DNA of 64,000 bases from Bacteroidota bacterium. Lineage in GTDB: Bacteria > Bacteroidota > Bacteroidia > Chitinophagales > Chitinophagaceae. Positions 49,080 to 58,652 of the stretch are shown here, piece by piece. Both the position numbers and the translations under genes were made by a program. The notes under the pieces were generated by a model. The model did no database searches, was not told the DNA's origin, and was given only the letters and a program-made list of their open reading frames with translations. Location: the NCBI GenBank assembly GCA_023387985.1, contig JAEWHC010000002.1, positions 287,256 to 351,255 of the forward strand, in the 5' to 3' direction. Within the stretch, counting starts at the first letter, position 1. Every line of letters begins with the position of its first letter.

Positions 49080-51809
49080 ATGACTAAATTTTTTTCATTC
49101 CTGGTATTGGTTTTCTGGGCTTATTTCTCATCAGCTCAGGAAGTTCGCCTGAATCCTACACCTCATGAAATTTCATACAAGGATGGCTTTATTGATGTAA
49201 ACAAAGGGATTCGCCTGTCTCGTATTCCCGCCACTCTAACGGATGCTATTGAATTAAAGCCTGTATCACGGAAAGCTCCCAAACTCAGAATTTATATCAA
49301 TTCGGCTGCATCCAGGAAATATGGAGTAAAGGATATGGATGGGGCTTATGTGCTCGACATCAACGCCCGTGAAATTGTGATTGCCGCGCAAAATGACCTG
49401 GGTGCATTTTACGCATTGCAAACCCTCTGGCAACTAAGCCAAAACGGCAAAATTCCTTTTGTAACCATCAATGACTATCCCGATCTTCCGTTTCGTGGTG
49501 TGGTGGAAGGCTTCTATGGAAATCCATGGAGCCACCAAGTAAGATTGTCTTTAATTGAATATTACGGCAAATACAAAATGAACAAATACCTGTATGGTCC
49601 AAAAGACGATCCTTATCACAGCAGTCCCCACTGGCGTGAACCCTACCCTGCGCAAGAGAAAGAGCAAATAGTGGAACTGATCAATGCAAGCAAAAAGAAC
49701 CGCGTGGATTTTGTTTGGGCCATTCATCCCGGCCAGGACATTCAATGGACGGAAGCAGATTATCTGAAATTGCTTCAGAAATTCAATGGAATGTATGACC
49801 TGGGCGTCCGTCATTTCGCCGTGTTTTTTGATGACATTTCCGGAATTGGAACAAACCCGGTAAGGCAGGCGGAACTGCTCAACCGCCTGCAAAAGGAGTT
49901 TGTTGAAATTAAAAAAGATGTAGCCCCACTGATCATGTGCCCTACCGAATACACCGAATTGTGGGCGAATCCTTCGCCCGGAGGATATTTGAGCATATTG
50001 GGAAATCATCTCCACCCTTCCATCAAGGTAATGTGGACCGGTCATACCGTAAGCGGTGATATTACAAACCGAACACTCGAATTTGTGAATTCCCGCATCA
50101 AAAGGCCTGCCTTGATCTGGTGGAACTTTCCTGTTACCGATTATATCAAAAACTTCAATATGCAGGGGCCTGTTTATGGACTGACCGAAGATGCCACAAC
50201 CGCCAATATGGCCGGGCTGGTGAGCAACCCTATGGAGCATGGCGAAGCTTCTAAACTTGCTCTATATGGCGTAGCAGATTATACCTGGAATGTAAAAGCC
50301 TACAAACCCCTCGAAAACTGGGAAGCCGGCATAAGAAAACTCATGCCCGGGGCACCGGAGGCCTACCGCGTTTTCGCCATCCATTCCACAGACAATGAAA
50401 CAGGCTATCGCCGCGATGAATCCTGGGAAACCCAAACCATCGATCCTTTGAATTACACGCCGGAAGCTTTCAATAAACTTTATGAAGAGTTCAGGAAAAT
50501 CAGCCTGGCACCATCCACTATTTTTTCCAATGGAAAAAACAATGCACTTATTTCAGAACTCCGCCCGTGGTTGGTGGAATTTGAAAAGCTTGGAAAACGC
50601 GGACTTCAAACCATGGATGCGCTTAAACTGCTCGTCCAGAAGAATTACAGCGAATTCTGGAATGCGTTCCGGGCTTCCCAAATGAGCCCTGCAGAAACCG
50701 AAGCGTATAATGCCCATAAATCCGGCACAAGAAAATTGCAACCGTTTATTTCCAACACAAGAGATGAAATGGAAATGCAATTTTATTCTGCGCTAAGCGG
50801 AAAACCACTGGCACGGGTTAAAGCCATTGGGTCTTTCAATAACATCAATACCCGCCTTTCAGATGCCATGCTCGACGGAAACCTGTCAACGTATTACCAT
50901 TCGGCCCAGGCACAACGTGCAGGAAACTGGATAGGCGTCGACCTCGGAGAAATCACTGACGTCCACACCATCCAGATATACCAGGGACGCAATGATTCCA
51001 ATGATGTAGATTATTTTGATGCTGCGGCTTTGCAAATTTCAGCTGATGGTCAGCAATGGCAAACCTTGCAGGACAATATCAAGGAACAATATGCAATCAA
51101 TTATTCAGGCTTGCCGGTGAAAGCCCGGTATGTAAGACTGCTCCGGCTGGATAAATCCCAAAGGAGCAACTGGCTGGCCGTCCGCCGCTTCGCAGTCAAT
51201 CCATGGCAGGAAAACCCGGTTCTGGTAAGCAATATCCCCTTAATGGCGAACAGGCAGGTGAAAACGACCGGTACAAGGGTGGGATTATCCTCTATTCTCG
51301 AAATTATCGAAGTAAAACCCGGTGAATATTTTGGAATCGGGTTTCCCGTAAATACGGCATTTCGTAATGTATTAATCGACCTGGGGGATAAAAGCCTGGC
51401 TCCTGAATATTCAGTAGATGGAAGCACCTGGAAAGAAGCGGCTACTTCTGCTAAAATCATCCGGTATTTCAACCATAGCAAAGAACCCGTATCCATCAGG
51501 CTGAAAAAATTCGAGATTGAAACCGTTCCTGCCTCCGAGGATATCAGCGCAGTGTTTGACAAAAATATGGAAAGCTATTTGTCACTGCCAGGCCGTGAAG
51601 TTTTTCCAGTAACGAGTGGGAGCAACCAGCTCATCTTGCTTTCAGGGAACAATACCAGCGCATTTCATATAAATCAGCTCGACAAGAATGGACAGGTTGT
51701 GCAGGAGAATGCTGTGAGCGGTTCTTATAACCAAATCACTATGCATCGTGCTGCATTTCAAGTTGAAATCAAGGGCAAAGTGGATCTCTATGAAATGATC
51801 TTCCGGTAG
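49080..51809 (+). CDS. GH84 beta-N-acetylglucosaminidase with discoidin-like C-terminus
   Basis: The 909-aa exported enzyme (signal FFSFLVLVFWAYFSSAQ) removes N-acetylglucosamine from glycoconjugates, including O-GlcNAc proteins. After an N-terminal alpha/beta domain (residues 20-140) comes the GH84 barrel: PFRGVVEGFYGNPWSHQVRL near 138, FVWAIHPGQDI near 210, and FAVFFDDISG near 243 with the two catalytic Asp. LIWWNFPVTDYIKNFN and GYRRDESWE follow. Residues 590-720 look like an F5/8-type C carbohydrate-binding module (NWIGVDLGEITDVHTIQIYQG). It is a single-gene unit and probably acts on mucin or chitin-like glycans in the periplasm. Confidence 0.94.
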   Translation: MTKFFSFLVLVFWAYFSSAQEVRLNPTPHEISYKDGFIDVNKGIRLSRIPATLTDAIELKPVSRKAPKLRIYINSAASRKYGVKDMDGAYVLDINAREIVIAAQNDLGAFYALQTLWQLSQNGKIPFVTINDYPDLPFRGVVEGFYGNPWSHQVRLSLIEYYGKYKMNKYLYGPKDDPYHSSPHWREPYPAQEKEQIVELINASKKNRVDFVWAIHPGQDIQWTEADYLKLLQKFNGMYDLGVRHFAVFFDDISGIGTNPVRQAELLNRLQKEFVEIKKDVAPLIMCPTEYTELWANPSPGGYLSILGNHLHPSIKVMWTGHTVSGDITNRTLEFVNSRIKRPALIWWNFPVTDYIKNFNMQGPVYGLTEDATTANMAGLVSNPMEHGEASKLALYGVADYTWNVKAYKPLENWEAGIRKLMPGAPEAYRVFAIHSTDNETGYRRDESWETQTIDPLNYTPEAFNKLYEEFRKISLAPSTIFSNGKNNALISELRPWLVEFEKLGKRGLQTMDALKLLVQKNYSEFWNAFRASQMSPAETEAYNAHKSGTRKLQPFISNTRDEMEMQFYSALSGKPLARVKAIGSFNNINTRLSDAMLDGNLSTYYHSAQAQRAGNWIGVDLGEITDVHTIQIYQGRNDSNDVDYFDAAALQISADGQQWQTLQDNIKEQYAINYSGLPVKARYVRLLRLDKSQRSNWLAVRRFAVNPWQENPVLVSNIPLMANRQVKTTGTRVGLSSILEIIEVKPGEYFGIGFPVNTAFRNVLIDLGDKSLAPEYSVDGSTWKEAATSAKIIRYFNHSKEPVSIRLKKFEIETVPASEDISAVFDKNMESYLSLPGREVFPVTSGSNQLILLSGNNTSAFHINQLDKNGQVVQENAVSGSYNQITMHRAAFQVEIKGKVDLYEMIFR

Positions 51810-51872
51810 AAAAAATACTGGAAGAAACCAGGTGACATATGACGCCTCAGGGAGCGCTCGCCCCAAATATTT

Positions 51873-52529
51873 CTAATGTTCAGTTTTCCTGGCGTCTTCC
51901 AGAAATTTGGCCAGACCGATATCCGTCAATGGGTGTTTCAACAATCCCATAATGGAATCCAGGGGACAGGTGCAAACATCAGCGCCGAGTTCGGCCGCTT
52001 TAATGATGTGCAGCGAACTCCGGATTGAGGCTGCCAGTATTTCAGTTTCATAGCCCTGCATGTCGTAAATTTCCCTGATTTGGGCCACCAGTTCCAACCC
52101 ATCCCAGCCGCTGTCATCAATACGGCCCATAAAAGGAGAAACATAATCAGCACCCGCTTTTGCTGCTAAAATGGCCTGGCCTGCAGAAAAAACAAGTGTA
52201 CAATTTGTACGGATCTGGTTGTCGCTAAACCATTTTATGGCTTTTATGCCTTCTTTGATTATGGGGACTTTAACCACTATATTGGGATGAATTTCAGCAA
52301 GCTCTTTTCCTTCCTGAATGATGCCTTCAAAATCAGTAGAAAAAACTTCAGCGCTTACATCACCGTCCACAATTTCACAGATGTCTTTATAGTGCTGACG
52401 AATGGCATCTTTTCCTTTTATCCCTTCTTTCGCCATGAGGCTTGGGTTGGTGGTTACTCCGTCTAAAATGCCCAGGTCATGGGCCTCTTTAATCTGCGCA
52501 AGATTAGCTGTATCTATAAAAAATTTCAT
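51873..52529 (-). CDS. tal: Transaldolase-like fructose-6-phosphate aldolase
   Basis: The 218-aa protein is of the short transaldolase/FSA type: MKFFIDTANLAQIKEAHDLG, then GVTTNPSLMAKEG, NIVVKVPIIKEGIKAIKWF with the Schiff-base Lys region, NCTLVFSAGQAILAAKAGADYVSPFMGRIDD, and the C-terminal CPLDSIMGLLKHPLTDIGLAKF. Short enzymes of this kind work as transaldolases in the pentose phosphate pathway in many bacteria; aldolase activity cannot be told apart by sequence here. It stands alone on the - strand, convergent with GH84. Confidence 0.93.
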   Translation of the reverse strand: MKFFIDTANLAQIKEAHDLGILDGVTTNPSLMAKEGIKGKDAIRQHYKDICEIVDGDVSAEVFSTDFEGIIQEGKELAEIHPNIVVKVPIIKEGIKAIKWFSDNQIRTNCTLVFSAGQAILAAKAGADYVSPFMGRIDDSGWDGLELVAQIREIYDMQGYETEILAASIRSSLHIIKAAELGADVCTCPLDSIMGLLKHPLTDIGLAKFLEDARKTEH

Positions 52530-52696
52530 GTATTATATTTAAGCACAAGGTAGTTTTTTAAAATCAAAATTCAAAAGCGAAAAATCAAAAGAGAAAAGAT
52601 ATGGAATATTGAAAATTAAGATCTTTCAAATCCACAGCAAGGCAAGTTCAGAAAAAGAGGTATGAAAAATGCTACACAAAGAATAAAAATAAAAAA

Positions 52697-52793
52697 ATGG
52701 CAGGCTACTTACATCGCACCGCTACAACCGCGTACCCTTGCTGTCTTCCAACCCTGGGGGATTCTGCAGGAGCTGGTCGTGTAAGACCTGCCG
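52697..52793 (-). ncRNA. ffs: Small signal recognition particle RNA (4.5S type)
   Basis: On the - strand the ends pair as GGCAGG-u-CUUAC (5') with GUAAG-uag-CCUGCC (3'), and the apical domain reads CCCAGGGUUGGAAGACAGCA with the GGAA loop, then AAGGGUACGCGG and GGUGCGAUGUAAG. This order matches the bacterial 4.5S RNA (CAGG...GGAA...GCAGC...AUGUAGC..CUGCC). It is about 97 nt. The U-run just after the CCUGCC end (52690-52697) is the terminator. It binds Ffh for membrane-protein targeting. Confidence 0.85.
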
Positions 52794-52796
52794 GTG

Positions 52797-52804
52797 CAAA
52801 GGTA
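52797..52804 (-). promoter_or_regulatory. -7 box of the SRP RNA promoter
   Basis: TACCTTTG on the - strand matches TAnnTTTG exactly and lies 4-5 nt before the predicted 5' end of the SRP RNA. T-rich sequence upstream (TTTTGAATTTTTAC) holds candidate -33 TTTG elements. Confidence 0.65.
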
Positions 52805-53058
52805 AGCTGGTAAATTCAAAAGTAAAAATTCAAAATGCAAAAGAAATGCTATGAGCATTTAGCGTGCAATCCTGGGATCTAACGGTCCGGCGCAAAGGCA
52901 AACGAGCACTGCCCAGCTTAAAAATAATTGGTGTTACCAGCCAAAATATCTTCCAATATACCAATTCGCTTAAGGATGGGATATGTTTCAGCTCCTGCGG
53001 ATTTGATGAATGCATGAGCAATTCATTCCGTATTGGCAGAAACCATCTGCGCTGTGAT
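52805..53058. other. Intergenic stretch without recognisable gene
   Basis: About 250 bp between the SRP RNA promoter and the terminator of the T9SS gene. It holds A-rich TCAAAA repeats near 52815-52845 and nothing else I can name. Confidence 0.4.
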
Positions 53059-53100
53059 AAAAAAGGAAGAGGAGCTGCCCCTCGCGGAGCAACCCCTCTC
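53059..53100 (-). terminator. Terminator of the first T9SS gene
   Basis: On the - strand GAGAGGGG...CTCCTCTTCC folds with an inner GTTGCTC/GAGGGGCAGC element and ends in TTTTTT. An almost identical sequence (58580-58621) ends the paralogous gene, so both share the same terminator type. Confidence 0.7.
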
Positions 53101-53123
53101 ACAGTTCAAAACCAATTTGTTTG

Positions 53124-56100
53124 TTACAAACCTCTGGCCTGAATGATTATCCTTGCCCAATCAACCTTACCGGTTGTGGTATTGGTGATCCGGATGTTGT
53201 AATTCCCCGGAGCCAGATTTCCTTTCTGAATGGTCGTACTGGTCATGCCGTTGTTTATCTCAAGGTCTTTGATCAATTTAACCAACTGTCCGTTTATACC
53301 ATACATTTCAACCTGGTATTTACCATTATCCGGGAAGTCAATCACTAAGAAATCAACAACCGGGTTCGGGTATACACGTAGTTTCCTGGAATCGGTATAG
53401 CGGATGGCTACAACATTCGAGATTCGGAAGCTTCCGTCTTTGTCGAACAATTTGACACGGTAGAATACGATCTCGTTGGTTACATTAAGATCATCACCAT
53501 AGTAATTGCGCTGGGCATTGCTGTTTCCGGCGGCTCCTACCCGGCTACCTGCCGGTATTGAGCTGAAGTTAATGCCGTCAAAGCTGCGTTCTACGATGAA
53601 GTGGCTGGTATTGATCTCAGAGGTTGTCCTCCAGTTCAATTTCACATCTTTGCCATTGCGGTTGCCCATCAGGATGAGACCGGTAACCGGCAGATTGTAA
53701 TCAACATTTACAGTTACCGTGGCTGTTGATTGCAGATCGCCCACGCAAATGGTGTATTGGAATGAATAGGTACCGATAGCCGCACCTGGCGCAATCATCA
53801 CATTACCTGTGGCAGCATCAATCCAAACATCCGTGGAGAGATTGGATGCTGATGGGGTAACATTACAAATGTTGGCACCAGACAGTGTACCTGCAGTTAC
53901 GCAAAGCTTGTCATTGGTCAGAATGTTGCCAATGCTTTGGTTGCCATCTGCCGGCAGCGGCCGCTGAACCGAACCATATGCATCGTCAACAGCCAGCGGT
54001 GCTGCCACAACGGTTACTTGTGTTGTACAGGTAGCGGTTAATCCACCGGCATCCGTTGCCGTGAAGATGACTGTAGTTGTGCCAACCGGGAACGGCGCAG
54101 TCAGGCTAAGGCTCGCATTATCACTACGAACTGCCGTAACGACCGGGGTACCGCAATCATCTGTCACCGTTGGATCAGCAATGGTTACATTGCCTGTACA
54201 TTCACCGGCTGTAGAGGTCACGGTGATGTTGGCAGCGCTGCAGGTAATTGCAGGACGCATGTTGAGGGCACGAACCTGGATATTATCCAGCAACAGCCCG
54301 GAGGAATTGTTTCCTACCTCTCCACCAACAGGATCCAGGATGAAGCACCAGCTGTCATCGCCATTGAGCGAAGCTGGCAGATCAAAAGTAAGGGCATACC
54401 ATTGATTGTGAGTCGGATAGATAAACTCACCCGCCGTCATCCACTCTTCTTTAGGCGCATTGCAGTCGTTGCTGACAAGCACTGCGATTTTATCAACAGC
54501 GCTTGGCCATTTCGAAGTCTGGAAGTACAGTTGGAAGGTACCATAGTCTCCGGCATTTTCTACACTGAACTTCAGGTAGCGGTCGCCAGGTGCATCTGTA
54601 TTGCTCTTAAATATCCTTAAGGCAGGATTTTCAGGATTCTGTTTAAAGGCTTCAGGAGTGGTAAGTGCGCCTGGACTTTGTTCTCTGAGAGATGCATTTC
54701 CCCCTCCGTCAAGACCGGCTATGGTCAGGGCATCAGGTGTCATAAGACTTGTTACACCCAGGAAAGTTTCATCGGCAGGATGCGGATAAGCACCCGGGCT
54801 TCTGTTGCTCTGATCAAAGGTATAATAGTTAACGAGGAGATAACCTGCCTGAACGGTAACAGTGGTCGAGCAGGTGGCTGTATTGCCAGATGCATCTGTG
54901 GCTCTGTACCATACCGTTGTAATACCAATCGGATAAGCATCCGCGAGGGTCCGACCGTCGCTTCTTCTTTCGAAAGTGACAGTGGCTTCGCCACAATTGT
55001 CTGTAGCTGTAGGCATATCAAGCGTCACATATTCGGAAGTCTCACAAGTTTCAACCGATACAGGGGCAGGACAAGTGATCACCGGAGGTGTATTGTCTGC
55101 AACCGTTATGATCACATTGCAGGTGGCGGAGCCACCGGATGTGGTAACGGTAATGGTTACGGTATGCTGACCTACACCAACCATGGTACCGGCTGCCGGG
55201 CTTTGCGTTATGGTTCCGGTTCCGGGCTCACCACAACCGGTAGTATACGTCACCTGGCCGGTAAGATTCGGAATCATAGCCATGCAATTTGCACCCACAT
55301 ACAGGGTTGCAGGTGCGGCACATGTAGTAATGGTCGGAATACTGATACCAATTACGGTAAAGGTAGTGGTACAAGTTGTTTCATTTCCGGAGGCATCCGT
55401 TACGGTAATGGTAACGTCATACACACCCGTACCAACCATCGTACCAGCGGCCGGGCTTTGCGTAATTGTAAGCGCTCCAGCTGTTGTACAATTGTCAGTA
55501 ACTGTTATCCCTGTTGTGAAATCAGGAACCGGTGCTGCACACTCGGTGCCGGTTTCAACGGTAACACGTTGCGGAGTACCACAAGAGGTGATTACAGGTG
55601 CTATGTTATCTACTACTGTCACAATTATTTCGCAGGTGGCGGTATTTCCGGCCGCATCAGTGGCTGTGAAGGTTACCGGGTATGAACCAACGGTCCATAC
55701 GGTGCCTGCAGCAACGCTTTGGGTTACCGTTACTCCAGGACAATTGTCGGTAGCGGTTACCACACCTGTCCAGTCAGGAACAGTAAATGAGCAAGTCGCA
55801 TCTACATAAACGGTTGGAGGAGCAGGACAAGTGATTACCGGATCAATATTGTCAGCTACGGTCACTTCCAATGTGCAGGTGGCGGTATTTCCGGCTGCAT
55901 CGGTGGCGGTGAAAGTTACTGAGTATGTACCAACTGTCCATACAGTGCCGATAGCAACACTTTGGGTTACCGTTACACCAGGGCAATTGTCGGTAGCGGT
56001 TACCACACCTGTCCAGTCAGGAACTGTAAATGAGCAAGTCGCATCTACATATACGGTTGGAGGAGCAGGACAATTGATCACCGGATCGGTATTGTCAACT

Positions 56101-58193
56101 ACAGTTACTACCACCTGACAAGTTGAGGTGTTGGACTGGGCATCGGTAGCTGTGAAAGTGATGGTATGGGTACCGATTCCTAAGGTTGAACCAACAGCCA
56201 CATCCTGAGTTACAGTAACAGTGCCGCTACCTCCGCAAGCACTGCTTGCAGTTACAAGGCCTGTCCAATCAGGAACAAGGAAAGTGCAATTATCACCTAC
56301 CTCAACTTCAAAAGGAGCAGGACACGTTATTACTGGCACGTTATTGTTTTCTACAGTAACCAGTATTTCACAAGTTGCGGTATTTCCGGCAGCATCTGTA
56401 GCTGTGAAGGTTACCGGGTAAGAGCCAATAGTCCATTGAGTGCCTGCTGCAACACTTTGGGTTACTGTTACACCAGAACAATTGTCCGTAGCGGTTACCA
56501 CACCTGTCCAGTCAGGAACAGTAAATGAGCAGGTCGCATCTACATATACGGTTGGAGGAACAGGACAAGTGATCACCGGATCGGTATTGTCAGCTACGGT
56601 CACTTCAATCGTGCAGGTGGCTGTATTGCCGGCTGCATCGGTGGCGGTGAAGGTTACTGAGTGTGTACCAACTGTCCATACAGTGCCTGCAGCAACGCTT
56701 TGGGTTACCGTTACACCAGGGCAGTTGTCGGTAGCGGTTACCACACCTGTCCAGTCAGGAACAGTGAATGAGCAATTCGCATCTACATATACAGTTGGAG
56801 GAGCAGGACAAGTGATCACCGGATCGATATTGTCTTCCACAGTCACTTCAATCGTGCAGGTGGCTGTATTGCCGGCTGCATCGGTGGCGGTGAAGGTTAC
56901 TGAGTATGTACCAACTGTCCATACAGTGCCTGCAGCAACACTTTGGGTTACTGTTACAGCTGAACAATTGTCAGTAGCGGTTACCACACCTGTCCAGTCA
57001 GGAACAGTATATGAGCAATTCGCATCTACATATACGGTTGGAGGAGCAGGACAAGTAATCACCGGATCCTCATTATCCACCACCACCACAGTAAACGTAC
57101 ATTCCACCGGATCGGCAGTGCCATTATCCGCCCTGGCGGTCACGATTGTTGAACCAATTGGGAACGTATATGGAAAAGTAATTTGTGTGGTACCAATCCA
57201 ATAGGTCAGGGTTGAAGTACCGGCGCCTTCACATTGAGGTTCGGTTACCGTAGCTGCAAAAGACAGGGATGCGGTACAAACACCGGCATCTGTATTGTAT
57301 GATGTTTGAACAGTCGGGCATTGAATGGTTGGCGCCCCGGAAACAACAATGACATCAAAACTACAGGTTTTTTGATCTATTACATCACCATTTGTGTTAC
57401 GCAAAATTGCGGTATAGGTAACTGTGGTGGTCCCTACCGGGTAAATATCCCCCAATTCATTTCCATCACTTCTGGCAACGGTTGATGAAAAATTGGGAGC
57501 CCCCCCTTCAGCACAGGTTGCAAATATGAGGGCGTCTATTCCGAGGTAATCTATTTCAGAATTTGCCCAGTTGGCTGGGCCTATGAATTCATATTGAATA
57601 AAATAAGCAGTCGTTTCCGGAGCGGTACCAGTGAAATCTTCACTATAGGTACCAGTGGGCAAATTCGTTCTGGTATGGGCCAGAATGGGAGTACCACCGG
57701 CTGCAGGAACAAGATATACATTTAGTGTTGTGTTGGGCACATTCATGATCAGGCCTATCGTCATATCCACAGGAACCCCTTCTTGAAAAAGAAAGGATGT
57801 CGTGGAAGTCAGGGTTGGATTGCCAGTCCCACTTGATTGTCCAATTCTAACATTATCGCTTCCTACGCGGCTCATGCGGTTATACGTCCAGCAAGCATCC
57901 TTACTGGCCGGTATATTAAACTGGTTTTCATACAACATCCCAAGCACTCCCCCCGGTGGCGTGCCGGTACAGCTATAACTGATATCCGGTTGTGCCCAGG
58001 TTACATAACTACCATATACCCCATCCACAGTAGTGTTGGCGCAATACGGATTCTCCAAAGCTGGCGGGCAATTGGCAATGGTTACCGTACAGGTGGTTAT
58101 CTGTGCATTAAGGCCTGTACCGACCAGTAAAAATAACACTGCCGTCAACCAACGGGCATAACGGCGCATTTGAAGCGTAGAATTAGCTTTCAT
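53124..58193 (-). CDS. Giant secreted HYR-repeat protein with type IX sorting domain
   Basis: The preferred start is ATG 58193, which gives a signal peptide (MRRYARWLTAVLFLLVGTGLNAQ region) and 1689 aa; the open frame runs further up but that part is unlike a signal. After an N-terminal domain of about 220 residues come many HYR/Ig-like modules of about 81 residues with the pattern ITCPAPPTVYVDA..C, VPDWTGVVTATDNC, VTFTATDAAGNTATC. Then follow a carbohydrate-binding-like domain (QLYFQTSKWPSAVDKIAVLV), a cadherin-like stretch, and the C-terminal T9SS domain with VYPNPVVDFLVIDFP and YNIRITNTTTGKVDWARIII. Export through the PorSS machinery and surface anchoring or adhesion are likely. Confidence 0.9.
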   Translation of the reverse strand: MKANSTLQMRRYARWLTAVLFLLVGTGLNAQITTCTVTIANCPPALENPYCANTTVDGVYGSYVTWAQPDISYSCTGTPPGGVLGMLYENQFNIPASKDACWTYNRMSRVGSDNVRIGQSSGTGNPTLTSTTSFLFQEGVPVDMTIGLIMNVPNTTLNVYLVPAAGGTPILAHTRTNLPTGTYSEDFTGTAPETTAYFIQYEFIGPANWANSEIDYLGIDALIFATCAEGGAPNFSSTVARSDGNELGDIYPVGTTTVTYTAILRNTNGDVIDQKTCSFDVIVVSGAPTIQCPTVQTSYNTDAGVCTASLSFAATVTEPQCEGAGTSTLTYWIGTTQITFPYTFPIGSTIVTARADNGTADPVECTFTVVVVDNEDPVITCPAPPTVYVDANCSYTVPDWTGVVTATDNCSAVTVTQSVAAGTVWTVGTYSVTFTATDAAGNTATCTIEVTVEDNIDPVITCPAPPTVYVDANCSFTVPDWTGVVTATDNCPGVTVTQSVAAGTVWTVGTHSVTFTATDAAGNTATCTIEVTVADNTDPVITCPVPPTVYVDATCSFTVPDWTGVVTATDNCSGVTVTQSVAAGTQWTIGSYPVTFTATDAAGNTATCEILVTVENNNVPVITCPAPFEVEVGDNCTFLVPDWTGLVTASSACGGSGTVTVTQDVAVGSTLGIGTHTITFTATDAQSNTSTCQVVVTVVDNTDPVINCPAPPTVYVDATCSFTVPDWTGVVTATDNCPGVTVTQSVAIGTVWTVGTYSVTFTATDAAGNTATCTLEVTVADNIDPVITCPAPPTVYVDATCSFTVPDWTGVVTATDNCPGVTVTQSVAAGTVWTVGSYPVTFTATDAAGNTATCEIIVTVVDNIAPVITSCGTPQRVTVETGTECAAPVPDFTTGITVTDNCTTAGALTITQSPAAGTMVGTGVYDVTITVTDASGNETTCTTTFTVIGISIPTITTCAAPATLYVGANCMAMIPNLTGQVTYTTGCGEPGTGTITQSPAAGTMVGVGQHTVTITVTTSGGSATCNVIITVADNTPPVITCPAPVSVETCETSEYVTLDMPTATDNCGEATVTFERRSDGRTLADAYPIGITTVWYRATDASGNTATCSTTVTVQAGYLLVNYYTFDQSNRSPGAYPHPADETFLGVTSLMTPDALTIAGLDGGGNASLREQSPGALTTPEAFKQNPENPALRIFKSNTDAPGDRYLKFSVENAGDYGTFQLYFQTSKWPSAVDKIAVLVSNDCNAPKEEWMTAGEFIYPTHNQWYALTFDLPASLNGDDSWCFILDPVGGEVGNNSSGLLLDNIQVRALNMRPAITCSAANITVTSTAGECTGNVTIADPTVTDDCGTPVVTAVRSDNASLSLTAPFPVGTTTVIFTATDAGGLTATCTTQVTVVAAPLAVDDAYGSVQRPLPADGNQSIGNILTNDKLCVTAGTLSGANICNVTPSASNLSTDVWIDAATGNVMIAPGAAIGTYSFQYTICVGDLQSTATVTVNVDYNLPVTGLILMGNRNGKDVKLNWRTTSEINTSHFIVERSFDGINFSSIPAGSRVGAAGNSNAQRNYYGDDLNVTNEIVFYRVKLFDKDGSFRISNVVAIRYTDSRKLRVYPNPVVDFLVIDFPDNGKYQVEMYGINGQLVKLIKDLEINNGMTSTTIQKGNLAPGNYNIRITNTTTGKVDWARIIIQARGL
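55590..57080 (-). repeat. Tandem 243-bp repeats inside the HYR gene
   Basis: The segment encoding TGVVTATDNC recurs with nearly constant spacing. The marker CTGTCC after ACCACAC lies at 55766, 56009, 56504, 56747 and 56990, that is 243 bp (81 codons) per unit, with one diverged unit at 56261 set 252 bp from its neighbour. Neighbouring copies are almost identical at DNA level. Recent tandem duplication or gene conversion is implied, and copy number may vary between strains. Confidence 0.85.
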
Positions 58194-58376
58194 AGATAAA
58201 AAATTGGTGTGAAAAATGAGAAATTTATTAAATGGGGTTGAATCCGCAGCGGATGGGTACGAGGTACCGGTAATGGCGCGCAAAGGCGGGGAAGAAATAG
58301 GTTGTTGGTGCATTTGTGTGAATTTTAGTATTAAACCCGATTGCTTGCTCTTCAACAGATCAGAAAGTTTCTAATG

Positions 58377-58407
58377 CAGAATTACTGTTAAATAATGAGT
58401 TTTCAAA
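58377..58407 (-). promoter_or_regulatory. Promoter candidate of the first T9SS gene
   Basis: On the - strand TTTG (58404-58407) is 19 bp from TAATTCTG (58377-58384), which fits the Bacteroidota -33/-7 pattern TTTG and TAnnTTTG with one mismatch. It would give a leader of about 180 nt before ATG 58193. Confidence 0.4.
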
Positions 58408-58579
58408 AAAAATTGTAGCTTTTTTTAAAATGAACCAGAAAAAAATTCGTTGGACTCTGCTCATATAACTGCAACAATAGCAGATTGCAAAAGGATTCTG
58501 CACTTATATTTTATTTTCTGGTTAACTTAACTTTAACAAGCTGAGGCTCAGGCTTCTATTCTCTTGACGCGGAAATACT

Positions 58580-58621
58580 AAAAAAAAGAGGAGCTGCCCC
58601 TCGCGCAGAGCAACCCCTCTC
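58580..58621 (-). terminator. Terminator of the second T9SS gene
   Basis: The - strand sequence GAGAGGGGTTGCTC...GGGGCAGCTCCTC followed by TTTTTTT is nearly the same as at 53059-53100. It starts about 30 bp after the stop codon of the gene ending at 58653. Confidence 0.7.
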
Positions 58622-58652
58622 ACACTTCACACCAATTTTAATCAGACCAGGA

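Noticed and set aside
54678..57204. Long + strand frames overlapping the HYR repeats
   Set aside because: They are mirror images of the 243-bp repeats, with Val/Thr/Ala/Gly-rich repeated translations, and lie wholly inside a well supported - strand gene.
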